Of a DNA stretch of 35,045 bases, positions 6,657 to 14,327 are shown piece after piece (the first letter of the stretch is position 1; each line of letters begins with the position of its first letter). A program made the translations under genes and the position numbers. Source of the stretch: a virus. The DNA is taken from positions 1 to 35,045 of IMG/VR virus record IMGVR_UViG_3300020183_004338; one strand, given 5' to 3'. The notes below the pieces were generated by a model that was not told the DNA's origin, made no database searches, and worked only from the letters and a program-made list of their open reading frames with translations.

Positions 6657-7637
6657 TTATGCCTCAGGTTGTTCTAGGTTTTGTTTTATTTGGTCGGGTT
6701 TTAATGTAAAAGCCCTTTGGAATGTATTTTTAAGCACTTGAGTATCTTTATCTACATCATAACCTTTTCTTAATCCAGGTACGATTTTGCTTGCTTGGTT
6801 GATTTCTTCTGCTTTGTTGGTCATGGCTTTTACTATATCGACCATCAAGCCAGGAAATAATTGTCCGAACTGTTCTTCTCCATTATACCTATTAGTCTGT
6901 CTTGCATTGACGATTTGCTTTGTTGGTGCATGTATCTGCCACTTACCATTGATATCATCCATGTTTTGTTTATCGAAAACTGTTATGACCGGGCCTTCAT
7001 CAGCATAACGTTTGAACCAATCAGCGCCATGGCTACCACCTGTGCAGAATGATGCTTGTGTGCCTTGAGCATTATTAAACATATAGCAAGCACCATAATT
7101 CATTGGTATAGCTACGAAAAATCTGTCATTGTCTATCAATGTTACGCTCTTAGCATCACGCTTCATCTTCTCAAGTTTTTCTTGGACTCCTATCTGTTGT
7201 AACATCCCACTATAGGGCATACTTGCCATCTTTGCTTGTATTCTTGCTATGTTTTTAAATCTATTGAAGTCTTGATCTTCTGGCTGCAACATTCCACGCT
7301 TGCTCAATGCCTTCCATTTAGCGAGTGCATCAGCAGCTTCACCGCTAATATCTTCATAGTCTAAGTCACCACTCATGTATTGGCGTAGTATGTAATCATC
7401 AAACTTGCCGTCTTTGCTGATATCACCAAAATCTGTGCTTGAGAATGCTTGATCTATTAAGTCTCCAAGAGCGAGAACTATAGACTTATCATCAGGCTTT
7501 GGTCCAAGCTTTGCCAGGGTGTTAAATGGTATGGTGCGATCCTGCATAAAAGCAATGCCTAATAGTTTGCTAATACGTGGATCTTCGCTTGCTTTTTTAA
7601 AGTTTTGCGGACTTTCAAGTAGTTGTTGTATCTTCAT
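6657..7637 (-). CDS. Phage protein with divergent GxGT...CTG domain (326 aa)
   Basis: Starts MKIQQLLESPQ, again the Met-Lys/Arg ... Leu-Leu-Glu leader. Residues ~165-265 resemble the central domain of the two downstream genes: FFVAIPMNYGACYMF, then QGTQASFCTGG (191-201), DWFKRYADEGPVITVFDK and KWQIHAPTKQIVNARQ. The Trp before the second Cys is replaced by Phe and the Gly-rich turn differs, so this is a distant member. The N-terminal 140 residues are helical and acidic. The gene overlaps the upstream gene by 4 nt (ATGA) and lies 3 nt before the 438-aa copy. Function unknown. Confidence 0.65.
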   Translation of the reverse strand: MKIQQLLESPQNFKKASEDPRISKLLGIAFMQDRTIPFNTLAKLGPKPDDKSIVLALGDLIDQAFSSTDFGDISKDGKFDDYILRQYMSGDLDYEDISGEAADALAKWKALSKRGMLQPEDQDFNRFKNIARIQAKMASMPYSGMLQQIGVQEKLEKMKRDAKSVTLIDNDRFFVAIPMNYGACYMFNNAQGTQASFCTGGSHGADWFKRYADEGPVITVFDKQNMDDINGKWQIHAPTKQIVNARQTNRYNGEEQFGQLFPGLMVDIVKAMTNKAEEINQASKIVPGLRKGYDVDKDTQVLKNTFQRAFTLKPDQIKQNLEQPEA

Positions 7638-8599
7638 AAATCTTTTTTTGCCAATATTGCATTTTTAAAATATGATAATACAGTGCTAAGTTTCTTAGTG
7701 TCACCCTTGCTTATATCATTAATAAGATCATATAAACCCTGCTTGTCACCCAGTCGAACGCTTCCAAATACACGGTCAATACCACCTGTTACTTCAGGAT
7801 AAAAATGTTGTGCTGATATCATCAATGCCTGTTTGATAGGGTGACCAAAAATTTCCATTATCTGTCTGTCAGATAATTTTCCTGCTTCAAGCCTTGCTAT
7901 ATAATCGTCAAGTTTTTGCAAATAACGTATCTTTTCTTCCATCTTTTTATAGCTGCCACCTTTCAACATTATGTTAAGCATACCTTTGTATTCGGCTTCA
8001 GCTTGTTTCAATGTACGCAAAAATGTTGGCTTGAACTTCTTCAATAAAAACTGTTCAGCGTTTTCATATGATAAAGTATCGGTGGCGCTTGGCTGTTTAT
8101 ATCCTTGGCGCTGTGTTTTCTTTCCTTGTAAATCACGTCCTGCACCGGCACCTACGGTATAAAGCTCAACAGTTTTACCTATAGCTTTTTTCATCAATAA
8201 TTTAGCGCCGTTACCGCTGCTTGTAATCAAATCTATGAATTTTTCATCACCCTTATCACCGAGCCATTTATTGCCAAAATCGTGTCCTAAAGGTATATTT
8301 GAGGGTCTTGGTAATATTACTCTATATTGTCTATTATTATTATTATATAATATTGCACCTGCACCTTTCTCGCCGGCTATTATGTACCATCGACCACCGT
8401 CATATGCACCCCTACGACCAAGCACGATGTCAGTTGTAGGTCTAAAGTCGGCATTGTGTGGGATGTCGGCGTTCTTGTGCATATATTTGCCGATCTCTGT
8501 ACCGCCCGGCACTTTTCTGATAGCATCAATAGTAGTGCTTACCTCGTTCATTATGCTTTCGCATAACTTTGCAAATAGATAGTGTCCTTTCTTAGCCAT
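7634..8599 (-). CDS. Phage protein of unknown function (321 aa)
   Basis: The open frame extends upstream to 8743, but that part lies antisense-free inside the Dps-like gene and reads as Arg/Cys-rich out-of-frame sequence. The start is therefore set at ATG 8597-8599 (MAKKGHYLFAKLCESIM), 5 nt after a CGTAAATA late-type box. The product is basic with Gly-rich strands (GAYDGGRWYIIAGEKGAGA) in the first 100 residues and a long helical region (~190-260, YKGMLNIMLKGGSYKKMEEK). The C-terminus is FKNAILAKKDL. No family recognised. Gene order between the Dps-like and leader-bearing genes suggests a virion-associated role, which is only inference. Confidence 0.6.
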   Translation of the reverse strand: MAKKGHYLFAKLCESIMNEVSTTIDAIRKVPGGTEIGKYMHKNADIPHNADFRPTTDIVLGRRGAYDGGRWYIIAGEKGAGAILYNNNNRQYRVILPRPSNIPLGHDFGNKWLGDKGDEKFIDLITSSGNGAKLLMKKAIGKTVELYTVGAGAGRDLQGKKTQRQGYKQPSATDTLSYENAEQFLLKKFKPTFLRTLKQAEAEYKGMLNIMLKGGSYKKMEEKIRYLQKLDDYIARLEAGKLSDRQIMEIFGHPIKQALMISAQHFYPEVTGGIDRVFGSVRLGDKQGLYDLINDISKGDTKKLSTVLSYFKNAILAKKDL

Positions 8600-8604
8600 A
8601 TATG

Positions 8605-8612
8605 TATTTACG
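8605..8612 (-). promoter_or_regulatory. Late-type promoter box 5 nt before start codon
   Basis: The minus strand reads CGTAAATA, then CATAT, then ATG (8599). It keeps TAAATA of the late consensus at the same distance seen for the 1698 and 3774 genes. Confidence 0.4.
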
Positions 8613-9048
8613 CACGTTCCTTTTTCAATATACTTCTTATCATCCAACCATGTTTGGCATGTGCGTCTAATCGTTCTGCGATATAGTTCTCTATACCATA
8701 GTTGCCTTCTTTCTTTGCATGTTGCATACATTCTTGCAAGCAACCTATGACGATATCGTTATCTTGTTGTAACTCAGCAAACATTAGTTCAGCACGTGGT
8801 ATCATAGTCTGACCTTTGATTTGACTTAGTTCTATATAACGTTCCATGCTGCCTGGTGTATAGGCATCAAGTGTACGAATATACTCTGCTGTCAGGTCAA
8901 GTGAATTGTATACTTCGGTATATAATTTACCAAAAAATTTATGGTACTGCGGAAAGTCTGGACCTTCTACGTTCCAATGAAACTGTTGTGCTTTAATTAC
9001 AAAGCTATAACTATTTGCTAATAATTGTTTTAAACTGTCTGCTAACAT
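8608..9048 (-). CDS. dps: Dps-like ferritin (DNA-protection / ferroxidase family)
   Basis: A 146-residue four-helix-bundle protein of the Dps family, which forms dodecamers that oxidise and store iron with H2O2 and protect DNA. Signature residues are all visible: H24 in QQFHWNVEGPDF, H36 in QYHKFF, and D51 and E55 in SLDLTAEYIRTL, corresponding to the inter-subunit ferroxidase centre. Length is near the family minimum; the N-terminus lacks the Lys-rich tail of E. coli Dps, so DNA binding is uncertain. The start shares one base with the stop of the 254-aa gene (TAATG). In a phage it could guard DNA against oxidative damage or be carried in the virion (inference). Confidence 0.88.
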   Translation of the reverse strand: MLADSLKQLLANSYSFVIKAQQFHWNVEGPDFPQYHKFFGKLYTEVYNSLDLTAEYIRTLDAYTPGSMERYIELSQIKGQTMIPRAELMFAELQQDNDIVIGCLQECMQHAKKEGNYGIENYIAERLDAHAKHGWMIRSILKKERA

Positions 9049-9812
9049 TATATGTTCCTACCTATCATTTTTGTATTATCATTGAACATAGTGCTATCAC
9101 TTTCTGGCCAAGCATAAACATATTCACCAAACTCATCACGCACTACGAGCCAGCGTATGCCATTTGCCTTGAATTGATTTACATCAGCGTGATAACCAGG
9201 TATTATCTGCTCAAAATCAAGATCGCCTACCCCCATGTTATGACCTTTATCACGCAGATAGCCTGCTACAGCATTCATCTCACGGCTACTATTAGGTCCC
9301 ATGTTCATTATATTACCTATCATGTATATATTTTCTGTTGGAGTGCGTGTAAACACACGAAACAATTGTTTGCCCATAGTTCTTATATTACGGCTCATGT
9401 TGCCAGGTAAGTTTGCTACTTGATGGAATGTTGGTGCCACTCTGCCTGCTGCTGCTATAGCTTTATTAGCAAGTACAGGCAAGTTTTCTGTATCTACACG
9501 AACATTTAAATTAGTAGCGGGCTCAGGTGGAGGATATCCTGCATCAGTTGGATCAATATCGATATTACGCATACGTGACAATAGATCACGCATTCTCTCG
9601 CTTGGTGTGATACCAGCAGTAGCACGTAATGTATCACCTTGACTTGCTTTCTTTAAATCTGATGTAGTTGGCTCTGACTTAGGTTCTTCTGGCTCAACAG
9701 TTGCGGGCGGTTTATCATCTGGAGTTAATATGTCAGGACCCGCAGGTGTGTCAGTATAAGTCTTTGTTGTGACTTCATCATCTTTCTTTTTTGCTTCACC
9801 AACCTTATTCAT
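9048..9812 (-). CDS. Phage protein with Pro/Thr-rich N-terminus (254 aa)
   Basis: A 254-residue protein with a low-complexity, Pro/Glu/Thr-rich first 100 residues (PAGPDILTPDDKPPATVEPE and PPPEPATN) followed by a folded C-terminal domain. That domain contains RVAPTFHQVANLPGNMSR, TENIYMIGNIMNMGPNS, AGYLRDKGHNMG and RWLVVRDEFGEYVYAWPES. No catalytic motif is recognised. The start (ATG GTAAGT-free, after TGTAAAA) overlaps the 47-aa DUF6356-like ORF by 8 nt, and the stop overlaps the Dps start. It is likely a virion or internal protein given its neighbours, which is inference. Confidence 0.6.
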   Translation of the reverse strand: MNKVGEAKKKDDEVTTKTYTDTPAGPDILTPDDKPPATVEPEEPKSEPTTSDLKKASQGDTLRATAGITPSERMRDLLSRMRNIDIDPTDAGYPPPEPATNLNVRVDTENLPVLANKAIAAAGRVAPTFHQVANLPGNMSRNIRTMGKQLFRVFTRTPTENIYMIGNIMNMGPNSSREMNAVAGYLRDKGHNMGVGDLDFEQIIPGYHADVNQFKANGIRWLVVRDEFGEYVYAWPESDSTMFNDNTKMIGRNI

Positions 9813-9948
9813 TTTTACAAATTTCCCTGCTTACGGTTGTCTTCCATATTTCAGGAAATAGACCGTGTACTAATAATATAAATGCCCAGCGCCATGCTCT
9901 AAATAAATGTTTAAAGTATCCTATATTATTATCGCCTAAATGTGTCAT
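9805..9948 (-). CDS. DUF6356-like small membrane protein (47 aa)
   Basis: A 47-codon frame from ATG 9946-9948 to TAA. It begins MTHLGDNNIGYFKHLFRAWR, then WAFILLVHGLFPEIWKTTVS. The His-Leu-Gly start, YFxH, an Ala-x-x-hydrophobic helix, HGxFP and a terminal T-x-S match my memory of the DUF6356 family of short membrane-associated proteins found in alphaproteobacteria and phages. It overlaps the stop of the upstream 350-aa gene by ATGA and the start of the 254-aa gene by 8 nt, filling what would otherwise be a gap. The tight coupling on both sides supports real translation. Confidence 0.7.
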   Translation of the reverse strand: MTHLGDNNIGYFKHLFRAWRWAFILLVHGLFPEIWKTTVSREICKNE

Positions 9949-10997
9949 TTGTTTACACTATTGCTCTTTGTATGTTTACCGGCTTGTCTTGCTTTTCGTC
10001 CGGCACAGTGTGCTTTTTGACTAAACCCTTTTGGATTACTACAATTAATTGATTTTTTATATTTTTTGCTCCATACTTCATCGATAGTATTTTCTTCGTT
10101 AAGTTTTGGACTACTAGGATTTGTTTTATACCATACATCTTCACTGCCATTGTATGCTACAACAGGATATTTCGTTTTTCTATCATAGACTAGTGAAGGA
10201 CTATCAAGCTCTCTGTTTGCAATTAGTTCAGCAGCATAAATTGCATCATTCAAACTATTAGTATCCATCTCTAACCCTGAATTTTGACTGTATACTAAAT
10301 ATCTTGGCAGATCAGCAACTTTACGTTGTGCTTCTTTACCATAAATTTTTGTAATCATGTCATCAATAGTTTGATCAAAATTTGATTTATAATCTTCTTT
10401 AACTTTTGTTTTTACAAGAATAGGCGCTTGGCCTTTACCACCAGATTGCCTACCGGGTCTGCCTGCTTTGCGTTGTGCTGTTCGTTTACGACTGATGGCA
10501 GACTTTTTTTCTTTGTCTGACATCTGCGATGCCTTTTTTGATGGTACGCACTTTGCGTATCCAGATGTTTTACCTGAAGTACCACACGGTTCATAACCTC
10601 GACCCCCTTTCTTTTTCTTTGCAAGATTAACCCACTTTTGCTTAAACCATTTACGTAGGCCACCTTGATAAGCTTCTTCTAACTGCCCTTGTGTAGCCAA
10701 ATAACTCACATACATGTCAGATGCTAAACTTTCAAGATCAGTAAAATCTACTTCATCAAATTGTTGCTGTAATTTAGGTTGATTATTTTTTAACCAAACA
10801 GTAATATGGTCTATAAATTCTTTATGATTGTTGTTCCCTATAACATTTCTAGCATAGGTTCCCTTATCACTTTTTAAAAATTGTCCTAATAATATTTTTT
10901 CCGCAGCAGATCCTTTCCAATTTCTTGAAAGGATTTTATCTAATTCAAACTTAATGTTTGGATCAATTGCTTCAATTATGAATTCTTTTGCTCTCAT
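9945..10997 (-). CDS. Phage protein with capsid-targeting-like leader and KWF..KWV cysteine motifs (350 aa)
   Basis: Starts MRAKEFIIEAI, the leader pattern of this block. Residues ~112-190 hold the motif GGLRKWFKQKWVNLAKKKKG, then EPCGTSGKTSGYAKCVP and a basic MSDKEKKSAISRKRTAQRK stretch, a combination common in proteins of large T4-like phages. A second motif ends the protein: INCSNPKGFSQKAHCAGRKAR. The paired Cys and dense Lys/Arg suggest metal or nucleic-acid binding. The N-terminal 100 residues are helical. The start overlaps the end of the 2OG-oxygenase gene by 26 nt. Function unknown; a virion DNA-binding protein is a guess. Confidence 0.65.
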   Translation of the reverse strand: MRAKEFIIEAIDPNIKFELDKILSRNWKGSAAEKILLGQFLKSDKGTYARNVIGNNNHKEFIDHITVWLKNNQPKLQQQFDEVDFTDLESLASDMYVSYLATQGQLEEAYQGGLRKWFKQKWVNLAKKKKGGRGYEPCGTSGKTSGYAKCVPSKKASQMSDKEKKSAISRKRTAQRKAGRPGRQSGGKGQAPILVKTKVKEDYKSNFDQTIDDMITKIYGKEAQRKVADLPRYLVYSQNSGLEMDTNSLNDAIYAAELIANRELDSPSLVYDRKTKYPVVAYNGSEDVWYKTNPSSPKLNEENTIDEVWSKKYKKSINCSNPKGFSQKAHCAGRKARQAGKHTKSNSVNK

Positions 10998-11631
10998 CTC
11001 TGTACCAACATCCCCCTACAAATATTCTAGTCACATCTTTATTTAATATTGGAGTCATCCAGTGTGGGTGATCTCTTGTCCATATTATTAAAGTATTTGG
11101 TTTAGGGAAATATTCAACTTGATTTTCGTTTAGTTCTGCAATATCAATATTGCTGCTATCACTTATCTTTATAGAACCTTCCCAACTTTCCTCCCATATA
11201 TTATGTGTAAACAAAATACTTGTAAAACAATCTACAGCTTCATATATTCCTAAACCCCCATCTCTATGCCTATGAAATACACTGTTATAGTCAGTATATT
11301 GAAGCCATAAGTTTTGCAATACTACATCGTTATATCCCTGTTCATAAAAATAATTGTACATTTTTTGTAATGGATTTTCAAATTCACTGCCAAAAAATTT
11401 AACTGTATTACTTTTTATGTTATAATAATAAAAATTTCCATCGTACCTATATCTTTTTACTCTTCTTTCTCCCTTACCCTTTAAGTATCTACCATGTTTA
11501 TCATCTAAATAATTGTCTACTGTATCCCAAACTCCATTATCATCGTTGCTTAAGTTTTTATAACTTATAACTTTTTCTGATAATTTTTTAAATTCTGTCT
11601 CTTCTAAAAAATTCTCTTTATAAAACCACAT
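10972..11631 (-). CDS. 2-oxoglutarate/Fe(II)-dependent oxygenase
   Basis: A 219-residue protein with the jelly-roll oxygenase signature: the iron ligands H122-x-D124 in FHRHRDGG and H190 in DHPHWMTPI, and R202 in TRIFVGGCW that would bind 2-oxoglutarate. These enzymes hydroxylate or oxidise protein, nucleic acid or small-molecule substrates using O2. Many T4-like marine phages carry members of the prolyl-4-hydroxylase-like subfamily. Here the collagen-like fibre at 32596..35045 could be a substrate, but Pro is sparse in its GAT repeats and this is speculative. The start shares one base with the stop of the 566-aa gene (TAATG). Confidence 0.82.
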   Translation of the reverse strand: MWFYKENFLEETEFKKLSEKVISYKNLSNDDNGVWDTVDNYLDDKHGRYLKGKGERRVKRYRYDGNFYYYNIKSNTVKFFGSEFENPLQKMYNYFYEQGYNDVVLQNLWLQYTDYNSVFHRHRDGGLGIYEAVDCFTSILFTHNIWEESWEGSIKISDSSNIDIAELNENQVEYFPKPNTLIIWTRDHPHWMTPILNKDVTRIFVGGCWYRDESKRIHN

Positions 11632-13331
11632 TATGTCTTCCTAATACCTTTCATTATACCGCTTTCTTTTGTTTTCTTCTTACAACTACCAACAGCCCCT
11701 GCAGGTACACCGCGGACTCTTGTATAACCAGGCCAACATTTTAATTCATCTAATTGTTCATCTTCAGGAGTAAACATAGGTGCTTGCTCTTCTGATGTAA
11801 TGTCAGGTGTTTTAGGTTTTTTAGCAAATCTTTCTTTCTTCATTGGTTTGCCGAATTGATATTCTAAGTAAGTAATATGATTTCTAGTTCCTTGACCAAC
11901 AGGGCTATAAACATCATAAACATACAATCCACTAGGATCTTTTTTCAATTTTAATTTAAGTGCCATTTGTTCTAATTCTTTACCTAAGTTTTCTTTATCT
12001 ATCTGAGTATTATAAAACAAATCTCTTGCTGCTCTTCCTCTAGAAATATTATAATATAATTTTTGTGCCAAATATCTATCTGGTTCGCCTATTATATCGA
12101 TTGGTAGTTCACTTGCTCTTAATTCTGGAGCTAAAGCAGACACCGATCCAAGACCTCCGCTTCTTCTAGCCCATACATTAACTGGGTTAGCTTCCGCTAC
12201 ATCGTATCTTTGATCTTGCGGCTTAAGAGTTGCAGATTTCATTGTATTAACGATCCTCTGACCGCTTGGGCTTACTAAATAATCGTAAAAAATTTTGTTT
12301 GCGACCATAGGATCGCTGCCATCTAATTTTGTAGGCAAATCTGGCAATATTTTACCGCCCATACTACCATAAAATTCTCCAAACAATTTGCTAAATGTGA
12401 ATTGACCAATTAATTTACCATTATTATAAATTGGATATTCATATACTATGTCTTTTGGATCATCAATTTCTTCTTTTCTAGGTTTGCCTAATCTAATATT
12501 ATGTGTTGGTACTTCAGTATCTTCGTTAGTAGGTGCTAAGCCAGTTAAATGGACTGTGGCCTTTTTATTATATCTTCTTTCAATTGTTCTAGCAGCTTTT
12601 TCAGCCTGCTCTTTGCTAGGAAATACTTTCCAATGTTTATCATTAATCTTTACTTGATAGTTATTTTTTGGTTCGTTGCGTAATTCGTACTCCATTTCAC
12701 TGCGTTTGAAGTCTCTGCGTTCTTTATCCATGGCGTCTTGTTCTTTGCGCTCATCGTCCATAGGATTATAGTACCGACTGTATCGTCCTTCTTCAACATC
12801 TTTTTCATCTTCATTTAAGTTATCATAATGACCCATTTCAAGTCCTGCTATCACACTACGTAGATTTATTTTGTTTTCATTTATATTTTCATTTATAGCG
12901 GTAAAGATTTGATTAAAATCAAACTTAACTAAAATATCTGATCGATTTTCTTTTAAATAATTTAAAATCCTTGCATAGCTTTCACCCATGCGCCAACCGC
13001 CGCCCATCTTTTTATATTCTTTACTTGCATAAGCGTTAGCATATGCACTTGGATATACATCAAACTTACTACGGGCTTTTGCTTTTGCTCTTGCCCATTT
13101 ATCAGGACTTGTTGGTTTAGGTTTTTTCTTTTTCTCAGCTATTAAATTTATAGAGCTATTATCTACATCCACAGGCTTTTTATCTTGTTCAGGTTTTTGT
13201 TTTTTTGCACTAGGGTCATATACGTTTTGTTTAGGTTCAGTTTTTACATTTTGTCTAACTACAACCGGAGGCACAGGATTTACTCTGCGTATATTTGTTT
13301 CTTTTGTTAAGCCCTTAATTATATTACTCAT
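11631..13331 (-). CDS. Phage protein with VYPSAYAN motif and cysteine tail (566 aa)
   Basis: A 566-residue basic protein. Residues ~72-115 carry a motif frequent in T4-like phage proteins: KPTSPDKWARAKAKARSKFD then VYPSAYANAYASKEYKKMGG. The middle contains NYQVKINDKHWKVFPSKEQAE, a compact alpha/beta motif that looks like a small nucleic-acid or peptide-binding repeat, and HLTGLAPTNEDTEVPTHNIR. The C-terminus has ELKCWPGYTRVRGVPAGAVG followed by SCKKK, again a paired-Cys basic tail. Low-complexity Pro/Lys runs separate the parts. Start overlaps the upstream gene by 8 nt (ATGAGTAA) after AAGGAAAAC. Probably a virion-associated protein (inference); no enzyme signature. Confidence 0.6.
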   Translation of the reverse strand: MSNIIKGLTKETNIRRVNPVPPVVVRQNVKTEPKQNVYDPSAKKQKPEQDKKPVDVDNSSINLIAEKKKKPKPTSPDKWARAKAKARSKFDVYPSAYANAYASKEYKKMGGGWRMGESYARILNYLKENRSDILVKFDFNQIFTAINENINENKINLRSVIAGLEMGHYDNLNEDEKDVEEGRYSRYYNPMDDERKEQDAMDKERRDFKRSEMEYELRNEPKNNYQVKINDKHWKVFPSKEQAEKAARTIERRYNKKATVHLTGLAPTNEDTEVPTHNIRLGKPRKEEIDDPKDIVYEYPIYNNGKLIGQFTFSKLFGEFYGSMGGKILPDLPTKLDGSDPMVANKIFYDYLVSPSGQRIVNTMKSATLKPQDQRYDVAEANPVNVWARRSGGLGSVSALAPELRASELPIDIIGEPDRYLAQKLYYNISRGRAARDLFYNTQIDKENLGKELEQMALKLKLKKDPSGLYVYDVYSPVGQGTRNHITYLEYQFGKPMKKERFAKKPKTPDITSEEQAPMFTPEDEQLDELKCWPGYTRVRGVPAGAVGSCKKKTKESGIMKGIRKT

Positions 13332-14232
13332 AACTGTTTTCCTTAGTTTTTTTCTTCATAGAATTAATAAATTTTCTATAAACTCCTGCTGCTTCGCTTT
13401 TACCTGCTGCTTTTGCTCGTTGTTCCATAGCAACTGCAGCCTGTATTTTGTGAGCATGACTGCGGCCGCTGTTTCTAATTTTACTAACACTTGCTCTAGC
13501 ATCATCTGCTGTAGCAAATTTTAATCCAGTAATAGTACCCTTAGGATTTTCATCTGTATATAAATCGCTATGCTTCTTGCTATTAGCAGGCTGTCCTGGC
13601 TTTCTTGCTATACGCTTGCCTTCCGCCACAGGTTGCATATCACCTGCTTTAACTTTGGCATATTTGTCCATGACGCTATCTGGTGATGCTACTTTACCGG
13701 CAGCCACTTTCCAACTTGGAACGTTTTTTAATTTTTTATCCTCTCTGCCACCTCTAGCTGCTGCTGATGATGTAGATATGTATCTTTGTAAAGTATCTTT
13801 ACTTAATTCATTTAATGATGGTTCTGCCAAACTATCTGCTACACTGTTTAGGTAATCGCTGGCTAATGTGATGTAACTTTGCTGCCAACCCATCAATCCT
13901 TCATCTTCGCTACGATTTTGTATTTGTTTCATTATACGCATAGCATTTTTTGTAGCAGCATATAGGTCCTTGCGTGCCATTTCTACTTCGTGATCTCTGC
14001 GGTCCTTAGCATGCGGAATAAAACTAGTATCTTTACTACGACGCATGCCTGGAACAATAATTAAGTCTTGTTCTACAATTTCGTCTTCATAAAAAGGCTT
14101 TTTTGTTTTTTTGCCTTTAAATAAACTACCAGCTCTTTTCTGAATTTTACCTAAAGAACCTGCTACACTGCTAATACTTCCACTAGCTGTAGCACCCGCT
14201 GTAGTTTCATTAATAATTTGAGAGATTTTCAT
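13324..14232 (-). CDS. Phage protein with capsid-targeting-like leader and AHKIQAAVAMEQRA motif (302 aa)
   Basis: First gene of the block. It starts MKISQIINETTAGATASGSI, combining the leader pattern with an Ala/Gly/Ser-rich stretch often seen at the start of myovirus head-associated proteins. Residues 60-150 are helical and charged. The C-terminal ~70 residues match a motif seen in phage and alphaproteobacterial proteins: GLKFATADDARASVSKIR, then HAHKIQAAVAMEQRAKAAGK and YRKFINSMKK. A late octamer (14256..14263) lies 24 nt upstream with GGATAG as a weak Shine-Dalgarno. Predicted virion component or packaged protein, function unknown. Confidence 0.6.
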   Translation of the reverse strand: MKISQIINETTAGATASGSISSVAGSLGKIQKRAGSLFKGKKTKKPFYEDEIVEQDLIIVPGMRRSKDTSFIPHAKDRRDHEVEMARKDLYAATKNAMRIMKQIQNRSEDEGLMGWQQSYITLASDYLNSVADSLAEPSLNELSKDTLQRYISTSSAAARGGREDKKLKNVPSWKVAAGKVASPDSVMDKYAKVKAGDMQPVAEGKRIARKPGQPANSKKHSDLYTDENPKGTITGLKFATADDARASVSKIRNSGRSHAHKIQAAVAMEQRAKAAGKSEAAGVYRKFINSMKKKTKENSYE

Positions 14233-14255
14233 ACTAGCTATCCGATAATTATATG

Positions 14256-14263
14256 TATTTATC
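14256..14263 (-). promoter_or_regulatory. T4-type late promoter octamer at head of the leader-protein block
   Basis: The minus strand reads GATAAATA 24 nt upstream of the 302-aa gene, just downstream of a terminator, so it probably starts the 14232-to-3376 operon. Confidence 0.6.
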
Positions 14264-14279
14264 AGAATATTAGCGTTTA

Positions 14280-14309
14280 TTAAAAGAGAAAAGCCCCTTT
14301 AGGGGCTTT
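14280..14309 (-). terminator. Rho-independent terminator after cytochrome c gene
   Basis: The inverted repeat AAAGCCCC/GGGGCTTT (14290-14297 and 14302-14309, 4-nt loop) is followed on the minus strand by TTCTCTTTTAA. It lies about 20 nt after the cytochrome c stop and before the late octamer of the next operon. Confidence 0.85.
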
Positions 14310-14327
14310 GCTATTTTGCGTTTATCT

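Noticed and set aside
8600-8743. N-terminal extension of the 321-aa gene up to 8743
   Set aside because: It lies out of frame inside the Dps-like gene and gives an Arg/Cys-rich sequence; ATG 8599 just after a late box is a better start.
9015-9410. Plus-strand 131-codon frame
   Set aside because: Antisense to the 254-aa and Dps genes, no Shine-Dalgarno and no family resemblance.
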